Shown: positions 36,538-46,917, numbered from the stretch's first letter. The stretch is DNA of 64,000 bases from Loigolactobacillus iwatensis (GCF_003950295.1 NZ_RHNP01000015.1:1-64000); one strand, 5' to 3'. The notes: generated by a model from the sequence alone, not told the origin. Translations and numbers: made by a program.

Positions 36538-37857
36538 ATGAATTGTGAAGCATTATTCGGTCGTTTAGAAATTGTTGATCAAACAACTTGCAAGGCCTGG
36601 CGGGATCTTTTTCCAGAGTTAATCGTTCAACCGGCGATGCTACTTACTAATACTGTCGTCACTTGCCAGCGCTGTCAAGCACGACACAGCAAAAAAAGAG
36701 TTCAATTGCCTAGTGGGACTTATTATTGTCCAACTTGTTTGTTACTGGGACGCGTTTGTTCCAATGAATACCTAGTTAACCTTCCAGAAAAAAATTGTTT
36801 TAAAGGACCAACGGAATTAACTTGGCAAGGAACGCTAACGCCGGCACAAGCTGAGGCGGCAGAGATGATCAAACAAATTTTTAAGCAGCACCGACAGCAT
36901 TTATTGTGGGCTGTTACTGGCGCGGGTAAAACGGAGATGTTGTTTCCAGGATTATTTGCTGCGCTTAAGCAAGGTAAGCGCGTCGCAATTGCCTCACCTC
37001 GAATCGACGTTTGTTTGGAGTTGTTACCGCGCTTACAACAAGCATTTGCAAAAACGGAAATTATGTTACTGTACGGCGATCAACCTGAACCGTACCACTA
37101 CACCCAATTTGTATTGTGTACTACGCATCAATTACTGCGCTTTTACCAAGCTTTTGATGTCTTGGTTATTGATGAAGTCGACGCCTTTCCCTTTGCGCAG
37201 GATCAACAGTTACATTTTGCCGTTGGGCAGGCGCGCAAAAAAACAAGTGCCTGTTTGTATCTAACGGCAACACCTGGGCCAGCGTTGTTGCGGCAAGTTA
37301 GCAAAGGTTCATTAAGTCTCAGCTATTTACCACGACGTTATCACGGCCATCCGTTAGCGTTGCCCCACTGTCACTTGGCTCTTAGGTGGTATCAACAGTT
37401 AATGAAGGGCCAATTGCCTTCAGTATTAAACCATCTATTAGAAGATAAGGTTCAACGGCGGCAGTCCTTTTTGTTATTTGTCCCCAAAATTGCACTTTTA
37501 GAGCCTTTGGCAAAGTTGCTGGGCAATAATTTTTCCGACTTGAAATTCACTACGGTCTATGCCGCCGATCCAAAGCGAGCCGAGAAAGTACAGGCCATGC
37601 GACAGGAAAAACTAACGGCGTTACTTACAACAACTATTCTGGAACGCGGTGTAACCTTTAAGAATATTGAGGTGATCGTACTGGGCAGTGATGATGGCGT
37701 TTTTACAATGAGCGCGTTAGTGCAGATGGCAGGGCGGGTTGGCCGCCATCGTGATTACCCAACTGGCCGCGTTGATTTTATTTGCGCTGGCTACAGTTGT
37801 GCGATGAAGCAGGCGAGTAAACAAATCAAGCAGATCAATAAGAAGGCAGGGTTTTAA
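36538..37857 (+). CDS. comFA: DNA uptake helicase ComFA
   Basis: A 439-residue superfamily 2 ATPase. N-terminal zinc cysteines (CQRC...CPTC at about 42-63) precede the helicase core with Walker A AVTGAGKTEM near 125, the DEVD box in VIDEVDAFPF, LTATPG as motif III and the AGRVGRHRDYPTGR motif VI. ComFA helps drive single-stranded DNA into the cytosol during transformation. GGGGG precedes the ATG. Its last base overlaps the comFC start, so the pair is coupled. Confidence 0.93.
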   Translation: MNCEALFGRLEIVDQTTCKAWRDLFPELIVQPAMLLTNTVVTCQRCQARHSKKRVQLPSGTYYCPTCLLLGRVCSNEYLVNLPEKNCFKGPTELTWQGTLTPAQAEAAEMIKQIFKQHRQHLLWAVTGAGKTEMLFPGLFAALKQGKRVAIASPRIDVCLELLPRLQQAFAKTEIMLLYGDQPEPYHYTQFVLCTTHQLLRFYQAFDVLVIDEVDAFPFAQDQQLHFAVGQARKKTSACLYLTATPGPALLRQVSKGSLSLSYLPRRYHGHPLALPHCHLALRWYQQLMKGQLPSVLNHLLEDKVQRRQSFLLFVPKIALLEPLAKLLGNNFSDLKFTTVYAADPKRAEKVQAMRQEKLTALLTTTILERGVTFKNIEVIVLGSDDGVFTMSALVQMAGRVGRHRDYPTGRVDFICAGYSCAMKQASKQIKQINKKAGF

Positions 37858-38543
37858 TGCGCTGTCTGTTGTGCCAACAATCATTTATTCAGTCACTAAC
37901 TTTGGCTGATATATTCTATTTTAGAGCTTTAACAACGTCACCTATTTGTTTAAACTGTCAGCGTAAATTTCTCCGAATTAGGCCCAATTTGGCTTGTTCT
38001 GGGTGTGGTCGGTTGCAGACGCAGCAAGGCTTGTGTCAGGATTGTTTGACCTGGCAAAAAAATTACCCCCAATTACTTCATAATCGAGCCTTATTTTCTT
38101 ACAATGCTGCAATGCAGGATTTTTTTAAACAGTATAAGACAAGTGGTGATTATCAATTGAGCACTTGTTTCACCAGTGTGCTGGGACAATTTTTTAAAAA
38201 GGTGTCAGCCGATATTTATGTGCCGGTACCAACTGATACGAGGAGCTATCAAAAAAGAGGTTTTAATCCTGTCTGCGGTATTTTTGGCGCGGTTGTCCCT
38301 CTTTATGATTGCCTGAACAAACGTGAATTACCGGTTAAACAGGCACATAAAAATCGAGGTGAACGGCTGGCAATGGCGCAACCCTTCCAGGCTAATATGG
38401 ATAAGTGTCGGCCACTTGCAAGAAAACAAATTATTTTGTTGGATGATGTTTACACAACGGGGCGAACCTTATTTCACGCCCGAGATTGTCTTTTAAAGGC
38501 AGTTCCTGGCCTAAAAATAACAACCGTGACCTTAGCCCGTTAA
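37857..38543 (+). CDS. comFC: Competence protein ComFC, phosphoribosyltransferase-like
   Basis: A 228-residue protein with an N-terminal zinc-binding set (CLLCQ, CLNCQ, CSGCG, CQDC) and a type I phosphoribosyltransferase domain whose PRPP loop reads IILLDDVYTTGRT. It is required for transformation in several Firmicutes and interacts with ComFA. The start overlaps the comFA stop in TAATG. The enzymatic activity of the family is not settled. Confidence 0.93.
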   Translation: MRCLLCQQSFIQSLTLADIFYFRALTTSPICLNCQRKFLRIRPNLACSGCGRLQTQQGLCQDCLTWQKNYPQLLHNRALFSYNAAMQDFFKQYKTSGDYQLSTCFTSVLGQFFKKVSADIYVPVPTDTRSYQKRGFNPVCGIFGAVVPLYDCLNKRELPVKQAHKNRGERLAMAQPFQANMDKCRPLARKQIILLDDVYTTGRTLFHARDCLLKAVPGLKITTVTLAR

Positions 38544-38607
38544 CTCAAAGCTGACTATTAGTGCACTCTTTTTTCCAAACACGTCGTAGTTTTGTTTAGG
38601 TTAAACA

Positions 38608-38636
38608 TTGTTAATTGCAGCGCTTTCCATTATAAT
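38608..38636 (+). promoter_or_regulatory. Promoter of hpf
   Basis: TTGTTA (38608-38613), 17 bases, TATAAT (38631-38636). Confidence 0.7.
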
Positions 38637-38653
38637 CAGTATATAAGCAAGGC

Positions 38654-38695
38654 ATCAAGGCTTTTCAGCTTTGATCCTGTTTGCCCAGCGCAAAC
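38654..38695 (+). other. Two hairpins in the hpf leader
   Basis: ATCAAGGC-TTTTCA-GCTTTGAT (38654-38675) and GTTTGC-CCAGC-GCAAAC (38679-38695) follow each other in the short untranslated leader, just before AAAGGGGAG. They may set mRNA stability or translation; no known riboswitch is matched. Confidence 0.55.
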
Positions 38696-38720
38696 TTGCA
38701 AGTGAAAGGGGAGAAATTCT

Positions 38721-39284
38721 ATGCTTAACTATAATGTTCGTGGAGAAAATATCGAGGTAACTGGTGCTATTCGAGACTACGTTGAAAAACGTTTGGACAA
38801 GTTGAACAAGTATTTTCCAAGTTCAGCTGATTCGCAGGCCCACGTTAACTTGAAAGTCTATCCCGATAAAACCGCTAAGGTCGAGGTTACAATTCCGTTA
38901 CCTTATCTGACCTTGCGTGCAGAAGAAACTTCACCAGATTTGTATGCGAGCGTTGATCTTGTCACAGATAAGCTTGAACGTCAAATTCGAAAATATAAGA
39001 CAAAGGTTAATCGTAAGTCCCGTGAAAAAGGGCTTAAGGATTTCAACTTAGCAAATTCTGATGAAGCGGCCGAGGATTCCTCCGATAATGCGGATGACAA
39101 ACTTGATATTGTAAGAACGAAACGTGTTTCGTTGAAACCAATGGATAGCGAGGAAGCAGTTTTGCAGATGAACATGTTAGGACACAATTTCTTTATTTTT
39201 GAAGATGCTGAAACTAATGGTACAAGTATTGTTTATAAGCGGCGTGATGGCCGTTATGGTCTGATTGAAACGGATGAACAATAA
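38721..39284 (+). CDS. hpf: Ribosome hibernation promoting factor, long form
   Basis: A 187-residue long HPF. The N-terminal S30AE domain (MLNYNVRGENIEVTGAIRDY to about 100) binds the decoding centre; the C-terminal domain (about 130-185, VSLKPMDSEEAVLQMNMLGHNFFIFEDAE) dimerises and thereby pairs two 70S particles into inactive 100S ribosomes. An acidic linker separates them. It follows comFC and precedes secA as in Bacillus (yvyD-secA-prfB). AAAGGGGAG precedes the start. Confidence 0.95.
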   Translation: MLNYNVRGENIEVTGAIRDYVEKRLDKLNKYFPSSADSQAHVNLKVYPDKTAKVEVTIPLPYLTLRAEETSPDLYASVDLVTDKLERQIRKYKTKVNRKSREKGLKDFNLANSDEAAEDSSDNADDKLDIVRTKRVSLKPMDSEEAVLQMNMLGHNFFIFEDAETNGTSIVYKRRDGRYGLIETDEQ

Positions 39285-39290
39285 GTTGAT

Positions 39291-39336
39291 GGCACCCAAA
39301 AACGGAGTAGGAGAAATCCTACTCCGTTTTTGTGCC
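39291..39336 (+). terminator. Terminator of hpf
   Basis: AAAACGGAGTAGGA-GAAA-TCCTACTCCGTTTT is a perfect 14-bp stem with a GAAA tetraloop, with GGCAC/GTGCC able to extend it. Confidence 0.9.
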
Positions 39337-39463
39337 GGTTGATTATTAATCTTTCGCTAGCAAAGCTATTTTCAAGCATCAATTTTCATGCTAAACTAGT
39401 AAGAGTATCTTTTTGGATTTATAAAGTTAACATTTGTCATACATGACAAGAAGGGACTTTACA

Positions 39464-41827
39464 ATGGCAAATATTTTAAAGAACTGGGTCGAAAGCGATA
39501 AGCGTGAAGTCAAACGAATGGGCAAAATCGCCGATAAAGTTGAGGTCTTAGCGGATCAAATGGCCGCATTATCAGATGATGATTTAAAGGCCGAAACGCC
39601 AAAATTAAAAGAACAATTAAAAAATGGTAAAACCATAGATGATATCTTACCCGAAGCATTTGCAACGGCTCGTGAAGCCGCCAAGCGTGTCTTAGGTTTG
39701 TACCCGTTCCGGGTTCAAATTATTGGTGGTATTACGTTACATGAAGGTAATATAGCCGAGATGAAAACTGGTGAAGGTAAAACCTTAACGGCAACGATGC
39801 CAGTTTATTTAAACGCATTAGCGGGCAAAGGAGTCCACGTTGTAACAGTTAATGAATATTTATCTGGTCGTGACGCCAAAGAAATGGGCGAATTATATAA
39901 TTGGCTTGGTTTATCAGTTGGGTTAAATTTAAATTCATTGAGCTCAGAAGAAAAGCGAGCTGCTTATGGGGCCGACATTACTTATTCAACTAATAGTGAA
40001 CTTGGTTTTGATTATTTACGGGATAACATGGTGGTTTATAAGGAACAAATGGTCCAACGGCCGCTTAACTTTGCGATTGTCGATGAAGTTGATTCAATTT
40101 TAATTGATGAATCTAGAACGCCGTTAATTATTTCGGGACAGGCTGAAAAATCCGCCGGCCTATACATTCGTTCTGATCGTTTTGCTAAGACACTTAAAGA
40201 AGACGATGACTATAAGATCGATTTACAGACGAAGACGGTCAGCTTAACCGAACAAGGTATTCAAAAGGCTGAAAAGAATTTTGGCCTGGATAATTTGTAC
40301 GATGCAGATAATATGGCACTTAATCACTACTTAGATTCGGCATTACGTGCGAATTATATTATGTTGAACGATATTGATTACGTTGTTCAAGATGGTAAAG
40401 TTATGATCGTTGATTCTTTCACTGGCCGTGTCATGGAAGGTCGGCGCTATTCAGATGGCTTGCATCAAGCAATTGAGGCAAAAGAAGGCGTTGAAATTCA
40501 GGATGAGTCTAAGACAATGGCCAACATTACTTACCAGAACTTTTTCCGGATGTACAGCAAGCTATCTGGGATGACCGGGACGGCTAAAACAGAACAAGAA
40601 GAATTTCGTGAAATTTACAGTATGGAAGTTATCACCATTCCAACTAACCGACCAATTGCCCGAATTGACCAACCTGATTTACTTTACCCAACGTTATCAA
40701 GTAAGTTTAATGCAGTTGTTGAGGACATTAAGCAGCGGCACGAAAAGGGCCAGCCCATGCTAATTGGGACGGTTGCTGTTGAAACTTCAGAACGCCTATC
40801 ACGAATGTTAGACCAAGAACACATCTCCCACGCTGTTTTAAATGCCAAGAATCATTTAAAAGAAGCCGAGATTATTATGAATGCCGGTCAACGTGGCTCA
40901 GTTACGATTGCCACTAATATGGCCGGCCGAGGAACAGATATTAAGCTGGGACCTGGTGTTAAAGAACTAGGTGGCTTATGTGTTATTGGGACAGAACGAC
41001 ATGAATCGCGGCGGATTGATAATCAGTTACGTGGTCGTTCTGGTCGGCAAGGTGATCCTGGTGAAACGCAATTTTATTTATCACTAGAAGATACGTTGAT
41101 GCGCCGCTTTGGTTCTGATCGAATTAAGACATTATTGGAACGGATGAAAGTCAGTGATGATGATGCGGTCATTCAAAGTCGAATGATTACACGACAAGTT
41201 GAGTCCGCACAAAAGCGGGTCGAAGGTAATAATTACGATACACGTAAAAATACGTTACAGTATGACGATGTTATGCGTGAACAGCGTGAAGTAATTTATG
41301 GTCAACGGATGCAAGTTATTAATGAAGATGATTCATTAAAGTACGTCTTGGTGCCAATGTTTGAACGAACTATCAAGCGGATTGTTGAATCGCATACGCA
41401 AGGTGAAACTGACAAGTGGGATTTACAAGCAATTTACGATTTTGCAGTTAACGCAATGGTGGCTGAAGATACGATTAGTATGGAAGACTTAACCGGTAAA
41501 ACAAGTGATGAAATTAGTGATTACTTGTTGGATCGTGCCAATAAAAGTTATGCAGAAAAAGAGAAACAATTATATGATCCTGCACAAATGTTGGAATTTC
41601 AAAAAGTTGTTATTTTGCGGGTTGTTGATTCACATTGGACAGACCATATTGATGCCATGGACCAATTACGTCAGGCTATTGGGTTACGAGGCTATGGGCA
41701 GATGAATCCATTGGTGGAGTATCAGTCTGAGGGTTACCGAATGTTTGAAGAAATGATCGCGGATATTGATTATGATGTGACGCGCTTATTTATGAAGGCA
41801 GAAATTCGCCAGAATATTAAACGTTAG
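39464..41827 (+). CDS. secA: Preprotein translocase ATPase SecA
   Basis: A 787-residue SecA. The start at 39464 follows AAGAAGGG and gives [19 protein letters not shown]; an upstream frame extension is not used. Walker A is in [11 protein letters not shown], the DEAD-like box in [15 protein letters not shown], and motif VI in [16 protein letters not shown]. The protein ends at [11 protein letters not shown] and lacks the C-terminal zinc-binding SEC-C segment, as is common in Lactobacillales. It pushes unfolded proteins through SecYEG. An extended -10 (TGCTAAACT) lies at about 39389. Confidence 0.95.
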   Translation: MANILKNWVESDKREVKRMGKIADKVEVLADQMAALSDDDLKAETPKLKEQLKNGKTIDDILPEAFATAREAAKRVLGLYPFRVQIIGGITLHEGNIAEMKTGEGKTLTATMPVYLNALAGKGVHVVTVNEYLSGRDAKEMGELYNWLGLSVGLNLNSLSSEEKRAAYGADITYSTNSELGFDYLRDNMVVYKEQMVQRPLNFAIVDEVDSILIDESRTPLIISGQAEKSAGLYIRSDRFAKTLKEDDDYKIDLQTKTVSLTEQGIQKAEKNFGLDNLYDADNMALNHYLDSALRANYIMLNDIDYVVQDGKVMIVDSFTGRVMEGRRYSDGLHQAIEAKEGVEIQDESKTMANITYQNFFRMYSKLSGMTGTAKTEQEEFREIYSMEVITIPTNRPIARIDQPDLLYPTLSSKFNAVVEDIKQRHEKGQPMLIGTVAVETSERLSRMLDQEHISHAVLNAKNHLKEAEIIMNAGQRGSVTIATNMAGRGTDIKLGPGVKELGGLCVIGTERHESRRIDNQLRGRSGRQGDPGETQFYLSLEDTLMRRFGSDRIKTLLERMKVSDDDAVIQSRMITRQVESAQKRVEGNNYDTRKNTLQYDDVMREQREVIYGQRMQVINEDDSLKYVLVPMFERTIKRIVESHTQGETDKWDLQAIYDFAVNAMVAEDTISMEDLTGKTSDEISDYLLDRANKSYAEKEKQLYDPAQMLEFQKVVILRVVDSHWTDHIDAMDQLRQAIGLRGYGQMNPLVEYQSEGYRMFEEMIADIDYDVTRLFMKAEIRQNIKR

Positions 41828-41830
41828 ATT

Positions 41831-41960
41831 TATGGGAGTGAGACAAAAGTCGGTTTTGGATTAGCGGTAGTTACGCAGTGAACCCAGACTTTTGGTGCAC
41901 GCTCTAGAGTAACGTTTGGAAACAATAAGAGGCTAGGGACTTTTGTCCCAGCCTCTTTCG
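41831..41960 (+). repeat. Dispersed repeat family B, copy 2 (with terminator)
   Basis: Begins GGGAGTGAGACAAAAGTCGG, contains ACCCAGACTTTTGGTGCACG and CTCTAGAGTAACG, and ends in the strong hairpin AAGAGGCTAGGGAC-TTTT-GTCCCAGCCTCTT (41927-41958). AAAAGTC near its start can pair with GACTTTT in the core. It separates secA from prfB, and prfB starts just behind it. Confidence 0.78.
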
Positions 41961-41974
41961 CTGGAGGCACAAAA

Positions 41975-43091
41975 ATGGAATTAAGTGAAGGTAAGAAAAT
42001 ATTAGCGGGAATTAAAGCTAAGTTGGCTAATTTTAGGGGGTCGCTTTGACCTCGACGCGCTAAACGAAAGTATCGGCGAAAATGAAGCACAGATGGCGGA
42101 ACCCGGTTTCTGGGATAATCAACAGGACGCTCAAAAAGTGATTGATGAAACTAATCAATTGAAATCTAAATTTGATTCTTTTCACGATTTAGAGGCCGGT
42201 TACGAAGATTTAAGTGTTTTGGCTGAATTGTTAAGTGAAGAAGATGACGCCCAGATAGCCGCGGAATTTGAAACTAATTTAGGTGAGTTACAGGCCAAAA
42301 TGCAGCAGTATGAATTAAGCCTACTTTTGAATGGTCCCTACGATAGTCATAATGCAATTTTGGAAATTCATCCTGGCGCTGGGGGAACGGAATCACAAGA
42401 TTGGGGCGAAATGCTACTGCGGATGTACACACGCTGGGCCGAAAAACACTTATTTTCAGTTGAAACCGTTGATTATCAAGCAGGTGATGACGCCGGAATT
42501 AAAAGTGTGACGTTATTAATCAAGGGCCATAATGCCTACGGTTACTTGCGCTCGGAACGGGGTGTACACCGATTGGTTCGGATCTCACCGTTTGATTCGG
42601 CCGGCCGCCGACATACGTCATTTGCGTCGGTTGATGTGATGCCGGAATTGGATGAAACGGTTAATATTGAAATTAACAGTGATGATTTACGGGTTGATGT
42701 TTACCGGGCTAGTGGCGCCGGCGGGCAGCACGTCAATAAGACGTCATCTGCGGTTCGTTTAACCCACTTGCCAACTGGAATAGTCGTTGCAAGTCAGGCC
42801 GAACGATCCCAATTATTAAATCGGCAGACTGCTATGAATATGCTACGGGCCAAGTTGTATCAACGTGAATTAGAGGCCAAAGAAAAACAAAAGGCCGAAA
42901 TTCAGGGTGAACAAGCTGATATTGGTTGGGGCTCACAAATTCGTTCTTACGTTTTTCAACCTTATACAATGATTAAGGATCACCGTACTAATTATGAAAC
43001 CGGTAATGGCCAAGCCGTTTTAGATGGCGACTTGGATCCGTTTATAAATGCTTATTTACAATTACAATTGCAAGAAGAAAATCCCAGTTAG
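41975..43091 (+). CDS. prfB: Peptide chain release factor 2, with programmed +1 frameshift
   Basis: RF2 of 371 residues encoded in two frames. Frame one runs from the ATG at 41975 (GGAGG upstream) for 24 codons to an in-frame TGA at 42047-42049. The site reads AGGGGG-TCG-CTT-TGA-C, the classical RF2 signal: an internal Shine-Dalgarno, CTT slippery codon and poor-context TGA. A +1 shift continues at GAC (42048) into the frame ending at 43091. The SPF recognition tripeptide ([11 protein letters not shown]) and catalytic GAGGQHVNK are present. Low RF2 promotes the shift, so the gene regulates itself. An annotation that starts at the ATG at 42093 would be truncated. Confidence 0.95.
42035..42050 (+). 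promoter_or_regulatory. prfB programmed frameshift site
   Basis: AGGGGGTCGCTTTGAC: Shine-Dalgarno-like AGGGGG, three-base spacer, CTT, TGA stop and C. This matches the conserved RF2 recoding signal. Confidence 0.95.
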
Positions 43092-43148
43092 TACTTAAAT
43101 AAGTGCTGCTGAGGTTATGAGTTTTTACTTTTTAGTATCCGTTATTTA

Positions 43149-43210
43149 GAAATAGGGCTAGGTGTTACAGCAGAGGCAAACTTTGTTGTCACAGCGGGCT
43201 CTATTTTTGG
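43149..43210 (+). terminator. Probable terminator of prfB
   Basis: AAATAGGGCT and GGCTCTATTT pair across an internal partly self-complementary segment and are followed by TTTGGG. The rest of the 43092-43429 spacer carries no gene; TATACT with TGT at 43387-43395 is an extended -10 for the next gene. Confidence 0.55.
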
Positions 43211-43429
43211 GTTAAATAGTTTGGTTTTAAATATGCCGGTTTTTAGCTTGTCAGTTCGTAAACCGTATTCAATGGTAAGTAGGCTGCAGAAATACGGCTA
43301 CAAATTTTATAACTGTGTTTCTTAATCTTGGTGCAAGAACAGGCGCTGTCCAATAAAATACCAGCTTTCTTTTCAAACGCTGGCAATGTTATACTGACAT
43401 TAACTAAAAAAATGGGGTGTCGGTGAAAT

Positions 43430-44539
43430 ATGCAGATTGTTTCGGTTATTATGAGCCTACTTTGGCAACCTTTGTTGTGGCTTGGTTTACTTAGTGGCTT
43501 TTTAGTGAGTTACTTAAGGATAACAAAGGAACGAAGCTTATTTAGAATAGCGGTCGATAACCATTATCATGAGTTTCGTCACTTCTTCACTTGGGGTGTT
43601 CCATTTGGAATTGGCTTATCAATAGTTAGTCTACTGATTGGGTTTAAATTACCATTAATTTGGGTACAGATTTATGAGTTAGTTGCCTTTCTTGTTTTAT
43701 TGTTAAGTATTTGGTGGTTCATACCATTTCTAGGGTTATTAGTCACTAGCTTAATCGTTATGCTGGTGGCGCCAAGTAGCTCCTCCCAGTTAATGTCCAA
43801 TGTACTCGTACTTTCGGGGGTGGCTGCTTTATTTACTGCGTTGTTGGTCCATCGTTTAGGGGAGCAAACAGTTTCACCACGAATTCGCAAAAGTGCCCGT
43901 GGTCGGCGGACTGGTTTTTTCCGATTGCGGCAATTAGCGTTTGTGCCGTTAGTTGTGTTAGTCCCAGTGAAAGGGGTAACAACTAGTGTTTGGCCAACCT
44001 TCCAATTTGGGAGTGGTTCCTACAGTTTGTTTATTTTACCGCTCTTTTTGGGCTTTTTATTAACGGTTAAACACCAGCAAATTATGCTGGCCATTAAACA
44101 AACGACGCAATGGTATTTAATCGAGGGTGGTCTATTACTGATTCTTGGAATTGTGAGCCAATTCTTGACTAATTTGACCAATTTATTTTTAATTTTGGCA
44201 ATTTGTCTAGAAATTGGCGGTCACATTTGGCGATACTTTTCGGCACGTTCTGGTTCAATTCATTATACCGAACCATTTGTGGGGATTAGTGTTTTAGGTA
44301 TCCAGCCAGGTACACCGGCGGCCAAGATGGATTTGGTGAAAGGAGACACAATTCTGGACTGCAACCATATTGCAATTAATGATGAGGATTCCTTCTACCG
44401 TTCTCTAATGACTAATCCAACGTATTGTCATTTGCGGATTAAGACGATTACTGGCGATATTAAAATTACCGAAACAGCAATCTTTGCTGATTCACCACAT
44501 GAAGTTGGGGTCATTACATTTCCGAAAAAAGGTGTTTAG
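43430..44539 (+). CDS. PDZ domain membrane protein, MinJ-like
   Basis: A 369-residue protein with about seven hydrophobic segments between 5 and 265 and a C-terminal PDZ domain (about 275-350: EPFVGISVLGIQPGTPAAKMDLVKGD in part, with the GxxPGTPA carboxylate-loop features). This is the layout of MinJ (YvjD), which in Bacillus links DivIVA to MinD and lies near secA-prfB. Whether it acts in division-site selection here is inferred from architecture and position only. Its stop lies immediately before the phoP start. Confidence 0.75.
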   Translation: MQIVSVIMSLLWQPLLWLGLLSGFLVSYLRITKERSLFRIAVDNHYHEFRHFFTWGVPFGIGLSIVSLLIGFKLPLIWVQIYELVAFLVLLLSIWWFIPFLGLLVTSLIVMLVAPSSSSQLMSNVLVLSGVAALFTALLVHRLGEQTVSPRIRKSARGRRTGFFRLRQLAFVPLVVLVPVKGVTTSVWPTFQFGSGSYSLFILPLFLGFLLTVKHQQIMLAIKQTTQWYLIEGGLLLILGIVSQFLTNLTNLFLILAICLEIGGHIWRYFSARSGSIHYTEPFVGISVLGIQPGTPAAKMDLVKGDTILDCNHIAINDEDSFYRSLMTNPTYCHLRIKTITGDIKITETAIFADSPHEVGVITFPKKGV

Positions 44540-44540
44540 G

Positions 44541-45239
44541 ATGCAACGAGTATTAGTTGTTGATGATGAACCTGCGATTGTCACGCTACTAGCCTATAAT
44601 CTAAAAAAGGCCGATTACGCGGTTACAACCGCTACAGATGGTGTTACTGCTCTAAAGTTGGCATCAGAACAACAATATGATTTTATTTTGTTAGATTTGA
44701 TGTTGCCGGAATTGGATGGTATGGAGGTCACTAAGCGTTTACGGCAAGAAAAAATTCAAACGCCAATTATTATTTTGACGGCCAAAGACGATGAATTAGA
44801 TAAGATAATTGGGCTGGAGTTAGGAGCCGATGATTATTTAACTAAGCCGTTTAGTCCCCGCGAAGTTTTAGCACGCATGAAGGCCATTAATCGGCGCCTA
44901 AATCAGCAGGCGTTAGCACAACAGGTTATTAAAATTGGCGAATTAATTATTGACCCAGACAAATATACAGTTAGTCGAGGTGGGGTATCATTAAATCTGA
45001 CGCCCCGCGAGTACCAATTGCTCATCTATTTTGCCAAGCGACAACACCGGGTACTTAGCCGTGAACACTTACTTAATGGTGTCTGGGGGTATGACTATGC
45101 CGGTCAAACGCGAATGGTTGATATTCAAATCAGTCATTTACGGGATAAAATTGAAGTCGATCCGAAAAGGCCTAAATATTTAGTTACGGTTCGTGGATTT
45201 GGTTATAAATTGGAGGAGCCGCAGGATGAAACAAATTAG
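44541..45239 (+). CDS. phoP: Phosphate response regulator PhoP
   Basis: A 232-residue OmpR-family regulator. The receiver domain has the acidic pair D8-D9, phospho-acceptor D52 in LLDLMLPE, and K in LTAKDDE and TKPFSPRE; the winged-helix output domain starts near 130 and ends in VTVRGFGYKLEEP. The start at 44541 lies two bases after the previous stop. It overlaps phoR by 14 bases. Context with pst genes and Pho-box repeats downstream identifies it as PhoP rather than another OmpR member. Confidence 0.9.
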   Translation: MQRVLVVDDEPAIVTLLAYNLKKADYAVTTATDGVTALKLASEQQYDFILLDLMLPELDGMEVTKRLRQEKIQTPIIILTAKDDELDKIIGLELGADDYLTKPFSPREVLARMKAINRRLNQQALAQQVIKIGELIIDPDKYTVSRGGVSLNLTPREYQLLIYFAKRQHRVLSREHLLNGVWGYDYAGQTRMVDIQISHLRDKIEVDPKRPKYLVTVRGFGYKLEEPQDETN

Positions 45240-46893
45240 GCACTTAGGCGAATTGATATTAGGGGTGATTATTGTTGGTGTGACAATGATCATTCTTTTT
45301 TTAAACCAAAGCTATTTAGCCAGTCAAAAAAAGGATCTGAGTGATAAGGCCCAGTTATTTCAAGGACAAACGCTGACCCAAATGAGGGTTCAGGCCAAAC
45401 AGACTAATTGTCAGGTGATGGCCTTTAACCGAAAAAATCAATTGGTAGTTTCTGCGGCCGGTGTTACTGCCAGAGAAGCACTTCCGGCTGTTTTACGTTA
45501 TCAAACGACTGGAAAAAGACAGGCCATTGTTCAGACGCGACAACAAGATCAACTGGTTTATTTAATAACTAAACACGATCAAACAATTTTATTAGTACAA
45601 CCAAAACGAAATTTGTGGGAGCCGTTTTGGCCACACGCGGCTTATGTTATTGGGGTAACGTTGGGTATGATTGGCCTGATTGTTTTAGTATTATTGGGTC
45701 ATCATTTGGCCGTGGAACGTTCACTCAAACGATTAAAACAACAATTACAACAAATTAAACATTCAGAAAAAATGGCGCCGGCGTTACTCAAGCCAACGGA
45801 TCGTTATTTTGACTTGGAACAACAAATTGTTCAGGTTAACGATGTTGTTGGCCAGGCAAAACAGCAGGAATTGAAAAGGCAGACTGATTTCAATCAATTA
45901 TTAACTCAATTGACGGTTGGCATTTTGCTACTTGACCACACAGGCTTGGTCGTGAATAGTAATCCGGCCAGCGCACAATTACTGGAGACCAAGATCATTT
46001 CCCGGCCGCACCCTTACGTTAATGACATTCAAGATTACCACTTGAGTCGCTTAATAAAGCGTGCTCTGCGGGACCGAGAAGCCCAGCACCAGGAAATAAC
46101 TTTAACCTTAACTAAGGAACAAATTGTGGATGTTCACGTTGTTTGGTTGACGGCAGATCGACTGGCTGTTTTATTATATGACGTTACGGAAATTAAACAA
46201 ATTCAACAAATGCAATTGGATTTTGTTAGTAATGTGTCCCACGAATTAAAAACACCAGTAACTGCAATTACTGGCTTTACTGAAACCCTATTAGCAGGAG
46301 CACAAAATGATCCAAAAGATCGGCAAGCGTTCCTAGAAATTATTGCGACGGAAAGTCAACGCTTGACGAGTTTAATTCAAGACATTATTGCGTTGGCCCG
46401 TGGTGAACAACGACAACCTAAGTTGACTACATTTGACGTTCCAAATTTAATCGAGCAGTTGTTACCGGCGCTACAACCACAAATAGATGCAAAAAGAATT
46501 CAACTTAAATTGGACTTAGCGATCGCACCTAATTTAAAAACGGACGCTAATCAATTTGAACAGATTATTAAAAACTTACTAGTTAACGCAATTAATTACA
46601 ATCGTGTTGGGGGACAAATTACGCTGACGAGTCGTTTAGTTTCCGCTGGTTGGCAGCTTAAAATTTGTGATAGCGGTGTCGGAATTGCTAGTGCAGATCA
46701 GGCACGTGTTTTTGAACGCTTCTACCGGGTTGATAAAACACGTAGTCGGGATACAGGTGGCACTGGCTTAGGGCTGGCAATTGTTGCGGCGTTGGTTACT
46801 GGCTTAGGTGGGACAATTAGGCTACAGAGTCAGCTTGGTGTAGGTAGTTGCTTTACAGTTGTACTACCAAGTGAAGAAGCGGGTTCAGAATGA
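45226..46893 (+). CDS. phoR: Phosphate sensor histidine kinase PhoR
   Basis: A 555-residue kinase. Two membrane segments (about 8-27 and 140-165) flank a short extracellular domain of about 110 residues; a HAMP-like linker and PAS domain (about 230-320) follow, then the H-box VSNVSHELKTPVTAITGF with His339 and the ATPase domain with N, G1 and G2 boxes (NLLVNAINY, CDSGVGI, GGTGLGLAIV). GGAGGAG precedes the ATG inside the end of phoP. It should phosphorylate PhoP when phosphate is low. A strong terminator follows. Confidence 0.9.
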   Translation: MKQIRHLGELILGVIIVGVTMIILFLNQSYLASQKKDLSDKAQLFQGQTLTQMRVQAKQTNCQVMAFNRKNQLVVSAAGVTAREALPAVLRYQTTGKRQAIVQTRQQDQLVYLITKHDQTILLVQPKRNLWEPFWPHAAYVIGVTLGMIGLIVLVLLGHHLAVERSLKRLKQQLQQIKHSEKMAPALLKPTDRYFDLEQQIVQVNDVVGQAKQQELKRQTDFNQLLTQLTVGILLLDHTGLVVNSNPASAQLLETKIISRPHPYVNDIQDYHLSRLIKRALRDREAQHQEITLTLTKEQIVDVHVVWLTADRLAVLLYDVTEIKQIQQMQLDFVSNVSHELKTPVTAITGFTETLLAGAQNDPKDRQAFLEIIATESQRLTSLIQDIIALARGEQRQPKLTTFDVPNLIEQLLPALQPQIDAKRIQLKLDLAIAPNLKTDANQFEQIIKNLLVNAINYNRVGGQITLTSRLVSAGWQLKICDSGVGIASADQARVFERFYRVDKTRSRDTGGTGLGLAIVAALVTGLGGTIRLQSQLGVGSCFTVVLPSEEAGSE

Positions 46894-46917
46894 TTAAGTT
46901 TTGGCTTTTTCACAAAG

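Noticed and set aside
38611-38632. CcpA cre site in the hpf promoter spacer (TTGCAGCGCTTTCCA)
   Set aside because: At least three fixed positions of the cre consensus fail.
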